Below are positions 54,346 through 62,504 of a stretch of DNA of 64,000 bases, one piece after another. Position numbers and translations under genes: made by a program. The stretch spans positions 28,078-92,077 of the forward strand of contig JAISVR010000032.1 of the NCBI GenBank assembly GCA_031271465.1, given 5' to 3'. How positions within the stretch are numbered: position 1 is the stretch's first letter; each line of letters starts with the position of its first letter. The notes under the pieces were generated by a model. The model worked only from the letters and a program-made list of their open reading frames with translations. It searched no databases and was not told the origin of the DNA. This DNA comes from Prevotellaceae bacterium. Lineage in GTDB: Bacteria > Bacteroidota > Bacteroidia > Bacteroidales > Paludibacteraceae.

Positions 54346-55173
54346 TTAAATTTCGTTTTCGTATAAAATTATTTTCTTTTTCGAGGTTTCGACAATGCGT
54401 TCCAAATTACGCACATCGCTCACGATAACAGACAGATTATAACTCTCGGAAATTGCCTTGCGCTCTGCCGCACTGAGGGTGTAGCTGCGTTTGCCTTTTG
54501 CACCTGTGAGTGTAACCAAAATTGCCTTGTCGGCGTTTTGCTGTACAAAAGCGGCAATCTCTTTGTTCGAATCGCCTTTATAAATCACGGTTTCGATGGT
54601 GCTTCCGTTATCAACAAACGAATGGCTGTAGCCCATATCCGGTGTAACCTTGTCGGTTTCGGCAAAAAGGCTGCCTACCGAAAAACGCGCCTGATAATGC
54701 CCGATTGCTCCACCGTAAAGCACGCTTGTGAGGAGAAAATTCCCATTTTCGTCCACCAGCGGTTTGATGTATGTGCTGCCCGCTTTCACTTCCGTACGCA
54801 GAGCTTTGTATACATAATTGCCTAGGTCTTCGTAGCTTTCGTTTTTTTCAAACACGAAATTCCGTGCCGCCGAATCGAGCGAAGGCTGCTTTACGCGCAG
54901 CAAACTGTCGGCATACACAAGGTTGCGTTTGAGTTCTATCAATTGAATTTTGATAAAAAGCGAATCGGCTCTACGGCGCACTGCTACCTGTTTTGGGTAA
55001 AGGCTTTTTATTGTGTCGAGTTCAAATTTGGCAGCGTTGAGCTTATTGTCGGCAAAATACTGTTCGGCAGCAAGAAAATGAGCCTGCGCCAATTCCGCTT
55101 CGGTAGCCGGCTTTTTGCCACATGCCGCAAATACCAAGGCAACAACAAGGATGGTGAAGATTCTGATTTGCAT
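54346..55173 (-). CDS. Predicted lipoprotein, function unknown
   Basis: The 275-residue protein has a lipoprotein signal (ILVVALVFAACGKK, lipobox cysteine about residue 18). A helical TPR-like region with AEQYFADNKLNAAKFELDTIKSLYP and a C-terminal alpha/beta part follow. It probably sits in the periplasm or outer membrane. I do not recognise a named family. It lies between an RluB-like gene (17 bp upstream) and a thioredoxin gene, and the three may be co-transcribed. Confidence 0.65.
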   Translation of the reverse strand: MQIRIFTILVVALVFAACGKKPATEAELAQAHFLAAEQYFADNKLNAAKFELDTIKSLYPKQVAVRRRADSLFIKIQLIELKRNLVYADSLLRVKQPSLDSAARNFVFEKNESYEDLGNYVYKALRTEVKAGSTYIKPLVDENGNFLLTSVLYGGAIGHYQARFSVGSLFAETDKVTPDMGYSHSFVDNGSTIETVIYKGDSNKEIAAFVQQNADKAILVTLTGAKGKRSYTLSAAERKAISESYNLSVIVSDVRNLERIVETSKKKIILYENEI

Positions 55174-55190
55174 GTTATTCGGAATAAAAG

Positions 55191-56471
55191 TTATTCGTAG
55201 GCACCCATGCGGAGCATATTTATTTCGCGCTCGGTGAGGAAACGCCAGCGACCTCTTGTGAGATTTTTCTTGGTTAATCCGGCAAAGAATACGCGGTCGA
55301 GCCGGATAACTTTGTAGCCTAAATGTTCGAAAATACGGCGTACAATGCGGTTGCGTCCCGAGTGAATTTCGATGCCCACTTGTTTCAGGTCATCGTCTTT
55401 TACATAATGCACCTCATCTGCAGCAATGGAGCCGTCTTCCAAATCGATACCGGTAGCAATTTTTTGCATATCTTCCTGCGTAACGGGCTTATCGAGCGAT
55501 ACATGATATATTTTCTTCTTGTTGTGCTTTGGATGTGTAAGGCGTACCGCCAAGTCGCCATCGTTGGTAAGCAGGAGTACTCCGGTGGTATTCCGGTCGA
55601 GTCGCCCCACGGGATAAATGCGTTCCGTACAGGCATTTCTAACCAAATCCATCACGGTGAGACGGGCTTTGGGGTCGTCGGTGGTGGTAACACAGTCTTT
55701 GGGTTTATTGAGCAGCAAATATACTTTGCGCTCGGAACGCACAGGCTGGTCGTGAAACATTACCTTGTCGGTAGCAGGAATAATTTTATGTCCCAATTCG
55801 GTTATTATTTCGCCATTTACCGTTACTACACCGGCTTGAATGTATTCGTCGGCTTCGCGGCGCGAACACAATCCTGCATTGGCAATAAAGCGGTTGAGAC
55901 GCATCGGTTTGGTTGGGTCGATATTGTTTTTGCCGTATTCCAATTGTTTCTTTTGGCTGTACTTGGCATTTGGATTATAGCCTTCGGAGTCTTTGCGCGG
56001 ACGCATTTTGCGTTCATCGTTGAAACGAGTTTCGGAATATGATTTAAGTTGCTCGTTCTTATCGAATCGTTGAATAGGCTTTCGTTCGTAGCGTTTTTCT
56101 TCGTTGGCGGGCAAATCGTTTTTCTTTACAAGGCGCGGGCGAAACTCGCGGTTATCGTCGCCCGAACGATAGTTGTCGGTTGAACGGCGGTTATTATCGA
56201 AGCGGCGTTTGGAGAAGCCGTCTTCATTACGATTGTATTTATTGTCGTTATTATTGCGTTTTTGATAACCGCCTTCGCTGTTGCTGTCCTTGCTGTTGCG
56301 TTTTTGATAACTTCCTTCGCTGCGGTTGCGGTTATAGTTGCCGCCTTCGCTATCGGAAAAGTTTTTTTTAAACTTGTTGTCGCTACGAAAGTTGGAGTAA
56401 CTTTTGCCGCTGTTGCCGGCACCCGTACCCCTCCCGGGTTTAGAGTGCCTGTCATTGTTTTTAAATGCCAT
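55191..56471 (-). CDS. RsuA/RluB-family pseudouridine synthase with long disordered N-terminus
   Basis: The 426-residue protein has about 180 residues of low-complexity N/R/S/K/D sequence (repeats such as GGYQKRNNND). An S4 domain (MRLNRFIANAGLCSRREADEYI) and a pseudouridine synthase core with the catalytic aspartate in PVGRLDRNTTGVLLLTNDG follow. It modifies a uridine in 23S or 16S rRNA. The basic tail may aid RNA binding; such tails are common in Bacteroidota homologues. ATG 56471 is supported by the -10-like CACCTTTG on the minus strand at 56505-56512; the frame to 56507 would start at that box. Confidence 0.88.
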   Translation of the reverse strand: MAFKNNDRHSKPGRGTGAGNSGKSYSNFRSDNKFKKNFSDSEGGNYNRNRSEGSYQKRNSKDSNSEGGYQKRNNNDNKYNRNEDGFSKRRFDNNRRSTDNYRSGDDNREFRPRLVKKNDLPANEEKRYERKPIQRFDKNEQLKSYSETRFNDERKMRPRKDSEGYNPNAKYSQKKQLEYGKNNIDPTKPMRLNRFIANAGLCSRREADEYIQAGVVTVNGEIITELGHKIIPATDKVMFHDQPVRSERKVYLLLNKPKDCVTTTDDPKARLTVMDLVRNACTERIYPVGRLDRNTTGVLLLTNDGDLAVRLTHPKHNKKKIYHVSLDKPVTQEDMQKIATGIDLEDGSIAADEVHYVKDDDLKQVGIEIHSGRNRIVRRIFEHLGYKVIRLDRVFFAGLTKKNLTRGRWRFLTEREINMLRMGAYE

Positions 56472-56553
56472 GTTGTGTGTGTTTATGGTAAGAATTTGAA
56501 GCTGCAAAGGTGCGTAAAAAAAACCAGATGAACAAGTCGCGTATAGAATCGCA

Positions 56554-57750
56554 TCAATAGCCGAAATTTACCTTTTTTGAGAATGTTCCGATTCTTACAA
56601 TATGAATGCCTCGCAATGTCGAGATATTTACCGGACTTTGGGCATTGCTTAGCATGTTTTGTCCCACAAGGTTGTAAATGGATATGGTTTTACCATTTAA
56701 ATTATCGACCCACAGTTGTCCGTTGGCAACAAACAGGTTGCAGGTAGAAGTAGTTTCGTTTGCAGCAGAAACAGTCTGGGTGTTTTTGAACCGGAATATC
56801 GGTTCTTCTTTTCCTTCGCTGGCGGTGTAGAAATCAATTCCATTGTTTGCCCAGGCTACGGCTTCGCCCTGTTCTTCTTCGCGGTAGGCAGCAATATGCT
56901 GCGGTGTCCGGCTGAATGTTGTCGATAGGCTTTCGGAGCCTTGGCGTTCCCAGCTTAGAATATGGAATTTGTTTTTTATCAATATTTTTGAGCCGTCAGC
57001 CGAAATATCGCCTGCCGTTAAGTAAAGGAAATCGTTCGGGTCTTTTTCGGAGCCTTTGGGCATATCTGCCAAATTACCTAAATCGCATACCCATTGCATG
57101 GTGGTGGTATAGGAACCTGACTTCCAATCTGTCATATACAATGCGTTGATTTTTTTTTCGTGTTTGGTTGCGATGTATATTTTTTGGTCGATAGGGTCGA
57201 ACATTAGTGTTTCTGCATTATGGCTTTTTCCATCTTTGCAATCGTCGATGTTGTGTGTGCCGTCGTAAGTATAGGTAATTACATCGATATTGTTTTTCTT
57301 AATGGAAATGTTTGTGCCGGTAATTTCGGGTTCTTCTATCCGGTAGATATAGTAGGTTTGTTTTCCTTTGCTTTTTCCGTCTTTTACATCATTATCGCCA
57401 ATGCAGCCTATCAGAATATAGTTTTTATCGTCGATACTTGCCATGCAAATGTCTTCCCAGTCGTCGTTTTTTGTCGGGAATTCGAGCGTTACGGTTTGTT
57501 TGATGCTTCCGTCGGGATTTAAAGCATAGATTTTCGGGTCGCCCTGGTCAACATGTACCCAAAAATAGCCTTCGGTACTGCGGCTACAGGCAATGCCCGA
57601 AATTTCTTCGAGCGATTTGTCGGCTTTGCAGATTTCACTGCGCGTAAAATCTTTATTTTCATTGATTGTCTGTCCGTTGAATGTAAATGCCCACGCCTGT
57701 AAACTGCCAAGCGTAATAGTAATAAGGCTTAAGAGTAGGTGTTTCTTCAT
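56554..57750 (-). CDS. Secreted beta-propeller-like protein with T9SS type A sorting domain
   Basis: The 398-residue protein has a signal peptide (MKKHLLLSLITITLGSLQAWA). A repeated beta-rich body with EEISGIACSRSTEGYFWVHVD and HNAETLMFDPIDQKIYIATKH resembles SdiA-regulated or esterase-like propellers. The C-terminal sorting domain reads DNLNGKTISIYNLVGQNML...RGIHIVRIGTFSKKVNF. The body is probably a surface or secreted protein of unknown target exported through the T9SS. A TATTTTTG box lies at 57782-57789 on the minus strand. Confidence 0.75.
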   Translation of the reverse strand: MKKHLLLSLITITLGSLQAWAFTFNGQTINENKDFTRSEICKADKSLEEISGIACSRSTEGYFWVHVDQGDPKIYALNPDGSIKQTVTLEFPTKNDDWEDICMASIDDKNYILIGCIGDNDVKDGKSKGKQTYYIYRIEEPEITGTNISIKKNNIDVITYTYDGTHNIDDCKDGKSHNAETLMFDPIDQKIYIATKHEKKINALYMTDWKSGSYTTTMQWVCDLGNLADMPKGSEKDPNDFLYLTAGDISADGSKILIKNKFHILSWERQGSESLSTTFSRTPQHIAAYREEEQGEAVAWANNGIDFYTASEGKEEPIFRFKNTQTVSAANETTSTCNLFVANGQLWVDNLNGKTISIYNLVGQNMLSNAQSPVNISTLRGIHIVRIGTFSKKVNFGY

Positions 57751-57781
57751 AGTATGTGTTGATTATGTTTAAAAAATGCCT

Positions 57782-57789
57782 CAAAAATA
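57782..57789 (-). promoter_or_regulatory. -10 box of the T9SS protein gene
   Basis: The minus strand reads TATTTTTG, which fits TAnnTTTG, 31 bp before ATG 57750. AT-rich surroundings lower confidence. Confidence 0.4.
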
Positions 57790-57881
57790 CAGAGTAAAAA
57801 ACAGTTGTGCAAAGAAAAATAGATAATTTCGCATGGTTAAATGAAAATCGTTAGTGCTTGGCTTTTATTATGTTCATGATT

Positions 57882-58949
57882 TTATTGCTTGATTACATAA
57901 ACAGTTCCTTTTCCTTGTCCTATGGTTGTTATCATTTGTTCTGCTTTCAGGTATTGTAGGTCTTTTTTTAATGTGTTTGGCGAAATATCGGGAAAAGCAA
58001 GGGATAAATCGGAAATTTTAACGGTTTTTTGTTGAAGGATAAATTCTTTGAGCATTTTTTGCCTTTCGTTTAGGTAACCGCCTTTTTGTTTGAAAACATC
58101 ATATTTTTTATCCAATTGTTCAGTCAGTGTTTTCAAACTTTCCAAGAAGAAAAGCAGCCATTTATCAATGATGTCTTCTCCCGTTTTTCGTTTGCGTTGT
58201 GCGGTCATTAGTGCATCATAGTATGCTTTTTTGTGTGTTTCAATATGGTGTTCAAATGAAATATAGTGCATAAATTCATAGCCTTGTTTCAAAAGAAAGA
58301 GCGTTGTCAGCAATCGGCTTAATCTGCCGTTTCCGTCTTGGAATGGGTGAATGCTCAAAAATTCGTAGATAAAAACAGCTAATACAATGAGTGGGTGAAT
58401 GGTTTTTTCGTTCCATTGACTGTTTGTCCATTGGATTAATTGATACATTTCGCCTTCTACTAAGGCGGGTTCGGTGGTGTCGAAAATGGTTTTTTGCTTG
58501 CCTGTGGGATAAGTTGCTACCACTTTGTTGGACAGATTTTTATAACTGCCACGGTGCCGCTCGTCTTTATGGCTGTGTTGTAGTAAAAGTTGGTGCAGTT
58601 GCTTGATATAACTTTCGGATAGTTTTATGTCGGAAAAGTTATCAAAAACGAGTTCCAAAACTTCGTAATAGCCTATTACTTCTTGTTCATCGCGGGTTTT
58701 GAATGTGGCGATTTTTACATCTTTCAGCAATTGTTGTACTTCTTCGTCAGTCATGGTTGCTCCTTCAATACGAGTAGATGAGCCAATGCTTTCGATTGTG
58801 GCGACTTTTCGTAATTCTTTTAAATAACGGTTTTCTTTTTTTTCAACCGTATTCCATTTGCCTCGATACTCGTCAATTGTAGCAATAAGCTGCATTACAC
58901 GCTGATTTGTGTGAAAATCAAAGCTCAATTTTTGAATATAATTATCCAT
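57882..58949 (-). CDS. Fic-domain protein with C-terminal winged helix
   Basis: The 355-residue protein has an N-terminal DUF4172-like helical region. It carries the self-inhibitory motif SxxxEG as STRIEG (E62), the Fic active site HPFQDGNGRLSR (H201), and a C-terminal winged-helix region (about 290-355, KISDLSLAFPDISPNTLKKDL). Fic enzymes transfer AMP from ATP to protein hydroxyls; the glutamate blocks productive ATP binding until relieved. The gene is AT-rich compared with neighbours. A TATCTTTG box at 58985 is flanked by two 24-bp repeats, one covering the start codon, so autoregulation is likely. Confidence 0.88.
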   Translation of the reverse strand: MDNYIQKLSFDFHTNQRVMQLIATIDEYRGKWNTVEKKENRYLKELRKVATIESIGSSTRIEGATMTDEEVQQLLKDVKIATFKTRDEQEVIGYYEVLELVFDNFSDIKLSESYIKQLHQLLLQHSHKDERHRGSYKNLSNKVVATYPTGKQKTIFDTTEPALVEGEMYQLIQWTNSQWNEKTIHPLIVLAVFIYEFLSIHPFQDGNGRLSRLLTTLFLLKQGYEFMHYISFEHHIETHKKAYYDALMTAQRKRKTGEDIIDKWLLFFLESLKTLTEQLDKKYDVFKQKGGYLNERQKMLKEFILQQKTVKISDLSLAFPDISPNTLKKDLQYLKAEQMITTIGQGKGTVYVIKQ

Positions 58950-58966
58950 ATTGTATCTGTATTTTA
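58943..58966. promoter_or_regulatory. Operator-like repeat 1 over the Fic start codon
   Basis: A 24-bp box beginning TATCCATATTGTATC and ending GTATTTTA covers the Fic ATG (58947-58949). It differs by one base from the box at 58998-59021. Confidence 0.6.
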
Positions 58967-58984
58967 TCCGTATTGGTCAGATTG

Positions 58985-58992
58985 CAAAGATA
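58985..58992 (-). promoter_or_regulatory. Fic gene promoter -10 box
   Basis: The minus strand reads TATCTTTG, exact TAnnTTTG, 35 bp upstream of the ATG and between the two operator-like boxes. Confidence 0.65.
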
Positions 58993-58997
58993 TAAAA

Positions 58998-59021
58998 TAT
59001 CCATATTGTATCCGTATTTTA
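58998..59021. promoter_or_regulatory. Operator-like repeat 2 upstream of the Fic -10 box
   Basis: The second copy of the 24-bp box lies exactly 55 bp from the first, about five helical turns, and would cover the -33 region of the promoter. Confidence 0.6.
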
Positions 59022-59058
59022 CCTGAAAGTTTTAAAAATTCATTCTCACAATTTAACC

Positions 59059-59544
59059 CTATCCAATAATCTTCTGCCAAGCTTCACACAGTTTCTCGAA
59101 CGAAAACCCTGCATTGGCAGGACTTGTACTTGGCAGGGCAAGGTAGCGGATGCCGGAGTTTCGATTGAAATTTTTGTCGAACAGCACCTGTGCTTTTTTC
59201 CCGTTAAAAGCAACGGTATGTATTTGGGGGAATGATTGTAACAACCGGTCAATATCGTTCACCGTTTCGTCGGTCATGTTGGAATCGAGGCTGCCTTCGC
59301 GGCGGGCGGTTTTAGCCAAATCCCACAGCCCGATGCGGTGTTTTTGCAGCATGCGTTTTTTCTCGTCGTAGCATGAAGGAGCAGATTCACGGGTAACGGC
59401 AGCAATCGTTTTCCAAAAGCGGTTTTGCGGGTAGGCGTAATACTCTTGCGCAGCCAGCGAAGCCTCGCCGGGCAGCGAGCCGAGAATAAGAATGTTGGTA
59501 TCGGTATAAACGAGCGGCGGAAACGATGCTTTCAGGGCAGTCAT
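59059..59544 (-). CDS. DNA-deoxyinosine glycosylase (uracil-DNA glycosylase superfamily)
   Basis: The 161-residue protein matches the family 6 hypoxanthine-DNA glycosylases: ILILGSLPGEASLAAQEYYA, YPQNRFWKTIA and the late LPSTSPANAGFSFEKL. It removes hypoxanthine, the deamination product of adenine, from DNA. It starts 11 bp after the Cys-rich FeoB partner gene, so it may be the last gene of a feo transcript, though function gives no obvious reason. Confidence 0.88.
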   Translation of the reverse strand: MTALKASFPPLVYTDTNILILGSLPGEASLAAQEYYAYPQNRFWKTIAAVTRESAPSCYDEKKRMLQKHRIGLWDLAKTARREGSLDSNMTDETVNDIDRLLQSFPQIHTVAFNGKKAQVLFDKNFNRNSGIRYLALPSTSPANAGFSFEKLCEAWQKIIG

Positions 59545-59555
59545 AGAATCTTTTG

Positions 59556-59714
59556 TTAAGCCTTTTTGTTACAAGAGTTTTTTAAGTCGCACAGGTCGCA
59601 GCTTTCACATTCGGAACAGGAATCAGTATTCTTCCTACGCAAATAACGAGTAATGGCATAGCCCGAACAAAGTACAGCTATTGCTAAAATGATATAGACG
59701 ATAATCAGTTGCAT
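59556..59714 (-). CDS. FeoB-associated Cys-rich membrane protein
   Basis: The 52-residue protein has one membrane helix (MQLIIVYIILAIAVLCSGYA) followed by a cysteine-rich tail, DSCSECESCDLCDLKNSC. Such small proteins often follow feoB and are thought to assist ferrous iron transport, possibly by binding iron; the mechanism is not settled. It begins 30 bp after the feoB stop codon. Confidence 0.85.
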   Translation of the reverse strand: MQLIIVYIILAIAVLCSGYAITRYLRRKNTDSCSECESCDLCDLKNSCNKKA

Positions 59715-59744
59715 TTTATTAGCGTTATAGAAGATGTCTTTTTT

Positions 59745-62120
59745 CTAAATTATACTGACTATTTGATACACTGCAAAGGAAATAATCCAAGCCAACACCG
59801 TAGTGTATCCCATTGTGAACACTGCCCAGCGCCAGCCCACTTCTTTTCGGATAGCGGCAATTACCGCCACGCAGGGAAAGTATATCAAAATAAACAGCAT
59901 AAAACAGTATGCCACCAGCGGCGAAAATGTTTTATCGTGTTGCAGCGTTTCTTTGAGCGACGAACTGTCGTCTGCCTGATAGAGAATGCTCATTGTGCTT
60001 ACCACAATTTCCTTCGCACTTAAACCTGTGATGATGCTTACGCCCATTTTCCAGTCGAAACCCAACGGGGCAATAACCGGTTCGATGGCATGTCCGAGTT
60101 GTCCGATGTACGATTGCTCCTGCTGTTCGGCTGTGTGCGCCGTGTTGTGCTGCGGAAAATATCCCAAGCCCCAAATCAAAATAGAAGCAAGCAGAATAAC
60201 CGTGCTCATTTTTTTAAGATACTGCTGCCCCTTGTGCCATGTGTGGCGCGAGGTATTGCGCAGCGTAGGTATGCGGTAGGGCGGAAGTTCCATTACAAAA
60301 GGAACATCTTTTTTGGCAAAAAACAGTTTTTTAAACAGCGATGCCGCCAATATTGCCACGATTATCCCTGCGAGATAAATCGACAGCAACACCAAAGCCT
60401 GATTGTTGGGGAAAAATGCCGACACCATCAGCACATACACCGGCAGCCGCGCCGAGCACGACATAAAGGGTATGATAAGCATGGTTAGAATCCTGTCTTT
60501 GCGGTTTTCGAGCGTACGGGTTGCCATTACGGCGGGCACATTGCAGCCGAAGCCCATCACGAGCGGGATAAACGACTTGCCGTGCAGTCCGATTTTGTGC
60601 ATCAGCTTGTCCATCATAAACGCTGCGCGCGCCATGTAGCCCGTGTCTTCCATCAGCGAGATAAAGAAAAACAGGATTAAAATATTGGGCAAAAAGACAA
60701 TAACCCCGCCTACGCCGGCAATTACGCCATCGACAATTAAATCTTTCAACGCACCGTCTGCCATTGCGCCCGAAATCCAGTTGCCAAGCGCACTCACGCC
60801 GCTTTCAATCCATTCCATAGGATAGCTTCCAAGCGTGAAGGTTGCCTGAAACATCAGCCACAAAAAGCCTACAAAAATGGGGAAACCCCAAAAACGGTGT
60901 GTAAGAATATCATCTATTTCGCGCAATTTACGCTTGTTTTCCACTTGCGGTTCGCGGCGGGTTTCTTTGAGCGCGCCGTCGATAAAACCGTATTTTGCAT
61001 CGGCAATAATGGTTTCCGAGCGTTCGCCGTATTCCTTTTCAAGCTTGGCAATCTCGCTTGCAGCAATCTGTTTTATCTGTTCAAAATTTTTGCATTTCTT
61101 GAGCGATTGCAAAGTAGTTTTATCTGTTTCGAGTAATTTGATAGCAATGTAGCGCGACGAATACTTGTCGGTTACAGCAGGGTTTTTCCAAATCTCGTCT
61201 TGCAGTACAGTTATCGACGATTCAATCATTTCGCCGTAGTTGATATGAATATGGCGCACAATCGGGTCGCGGTCTTCATACACATCAATCAGCTTCGCAA
61301 ACAATTCGTCGATACCCTTTCCGCGCGAGGCAACGGTAGGAATAATCGGTATCCCCATCATTTCGCCCAACGCCCTGTAGTCGAGTTGCGTACCTTTATG
61401 CATCAGTTCGTCGTACATATTCAAGGCAATCACCACTTTAATATCCATGTCGATAAGCTGCGTGGTAAGAAAAAGGTTGCGTTCGAGGTTCGAAGCATCG
61501 ACCACATTAACCACAATGTCGGGCATTTTTTCCATAATATGGCGGCGCACATACAGTTCTTCGAGCGAATATTCGGTAATGGAATAAGTACCCGGCAAGT
61601 CGGAAATACGAAATGTATAACCGTTTTTCGTCAAACTCGCCTCCTTGGCATCAACAGTTACCCCGCCGTAGTTACCCACCCGTTCGTGAGCCCCCGAAGC
61701 GTAGTTAAACAGCGTGGTTTTACCACTGTTCGGGTTACCCACAAGGGCGATATTGATAATCCCTCCCCCCTCCGAAAGAGAGTGCTTTAAGTCACCCTTC
61801 GGGGGAGTTGGGGAGCTTTGATTTTTATTATCAGACGGTTGGTGGGTAAGCTGCCGTGTACCATTCTCCCCTTCTTTGGAACGGCTGGGAGGAGCTGTAT
61901 CGACCTCTACAAGTTCAGCCTCGCTTCGGCGCAACGACAGTTTGTAGCCCATAATTTCGTATTCGACAGGGTCTTGCAGCGGCGCGTTTTTTATCACCGT
62001 AACTTTTTTACCCTTTATAAAGCCCATTTCGGTAATACGCTTGCGAAACGCTCCGTGCCCGAGCACCTTCACGATAACGGCGGTGTCGCCTGTTTTCAGG
62101 TCGGAAAGAAATATAGTCAT
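59745..62120 (-). CDS. feoB: FeoA-FeoB fusion, ferrous iron transporter
   Basis: The 791-residue protein joins an N-terminal FeoA SH3-like domain (residues 1-75) to FeoB. The G domain has G1 GNPNSGKTT (about 128-136), G3 DLPGTYS and G4 NMYD, and the permease part has Gate-type motifs (GFGCNVPAVMATRTLENRKDR). It imports Fe2+ across the inner membrane. The linker, about residues 78-119, is encoded by repeat-like DNA (61764-61889) with hairpins, and its peptide SSPTPPKGDLKHSLSEGG has the look of translated intergenic repeat. A NarL-like palindrome lies upstream at 62178. The start ATG at 62120 is preceded by TACCTTTG (62147-62154). Confidence 0.93.
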   Translation of the reverse strand: MTIFLSDLKTGDTAVIVKVLGHGAFRKRITEMGFIKGKKVTVIKNAPLQDPVEYEIMGYKLSLRRSEAELVEVDTAPPSRSKEGENGTRQLTHQPSDNKNQSSPTPPKGDLKHSLSEGGGIINIALVGNPNSGKTTLFNYASGAHERVGNYGGVTVDAKEASLTKNGYTFRISDLPGTYSITEYSLEELYVRRHIMEKMPDIVVNVVDASNLERNLFLTTQLIDMDIKVVIALNMYDELMHKGTQLDYRALGEMMGIPIIPTVASRGKGIDELFAKLIDVYEDRDPIVRHIHINYGEMIESSITVLQDEIWKNPAVTDKYSSRYIAIKLLETDKTTLQSLKKCKNFEQIKQIAASEIAKLEKEYGERSETIIADAKYGFIDGALKETRREPQVENKRKLREIDDILTHRFWGFPIFVGFLWLMFQATFTLGSYPMEWIESGVSALGNWISGAMADGALKDLIVDGVIAGVGGVIVFLPNILILFFFISLMEDTGYMARAAFMMDKLMHKIGLHGKSFIPLVMGFGCNVPAVMATRTLENRKDRILTMLIIPFMSCSARLPVYVLMVSAFFPNNQALVLLSIYLAGIIVAILAASLFKKLFFAKKDVPFVMELPPYRIPTLRNTSRHTWHKGQQYLKKMSTVILLASILIWGLGYFPQHNTAHTAEQQEQSYIGQLGHAIEPVIAPLGFDWKMGVSIITGLSAKEIVVSTMSILYQADDSSSLKETLQHDKTFSPLVAYCFMLFILIYFPCVAVIAAIRKEVGWRWAVFTMGYTTVLAWIISFAVYQIVSII
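61764..61889. repeat. Repeat DNA translated in frame within the FeoA-FeoB linker
   Basis: The coding strand contains CAACTCCCCCGAAGGGTGAC and TCTCTTTCGGAGGGGGGAG, which pair as a GC-rich hairpin. Such text is usual in intergenic elements, yet here it is in frame and supplies the linker between FeoA and the G domain. Confidence 0.55.
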
Positions 62121-62146
62121 GTTATGTTAACTTTTTTTTCGAACGA

Positions 62147-62154
62147 CAAAGGTA
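62147..62154 (-). promoter_or_regulatory. feoAB promoter -10 box
   Basis: The minus strand reads TACCTTTG, exact TAnnTTTG, 26 bp before ATG 62120. Confidence 0.65.
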
Positions 62155-62177
62155 AGGGCTTTAAATAACATTTACTA

Positions 62178-62193
62178 TCCCCATTATTGGGTA
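62178..62193. promoter_or_regulatory. NarL-like palindrome upstream of feoAB
   Basis: On the minus strand it reads TACCCAATAATGGGGA, similar to the boxes at 30261 and 31048. It lies 23 bp upstream of the -10 box, the same spacing as at the porin gene. Confidence 0.5.
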
Positions 62194-62504
62194 AAAGTGT
62201 ATTTTTTTTAAAGAAAAGAAATCCGTATACCCTTGTAAGTTTATTTTTTCGGAATAATTCTCTTTAAACGCACCGTCATAGCGAGGAACAAAACAATCCA
62301 TTCCCGTACCGAGATTGCTTCATCGTAGCTCCTCGCAATGACACACTGCACCCCGGTTCCCGTAATAGCGAAAAACGAAGCAACCATTCTCGTCATTACT
62401 CCCGTTGGTCGTGATTGCTAATTGCAGGCTTGACCCGCAATCGCCAAACAACAATCGATTACCTAATAAAGCAATACCGCATCAATCGCGTCAAGCCAAC
62501 AGCA

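Larger units (their letters stand above)
62121..62504. repeat. feoAB upstream region with repeats B (62272-62345) and A (62403-62495)
   Basis: This 384-bp gap holds the feoAB -10 box and palindrome, then a diverged repeat B (CACCGTCATAGCGAGGAACA ... CTCCTCGCAATGAC) and repeat A copy 4 (GGCTTGACCCGCAATCG ... ATACCGCATCAATCGCG). No gene is supported. Confidence 0.7.
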
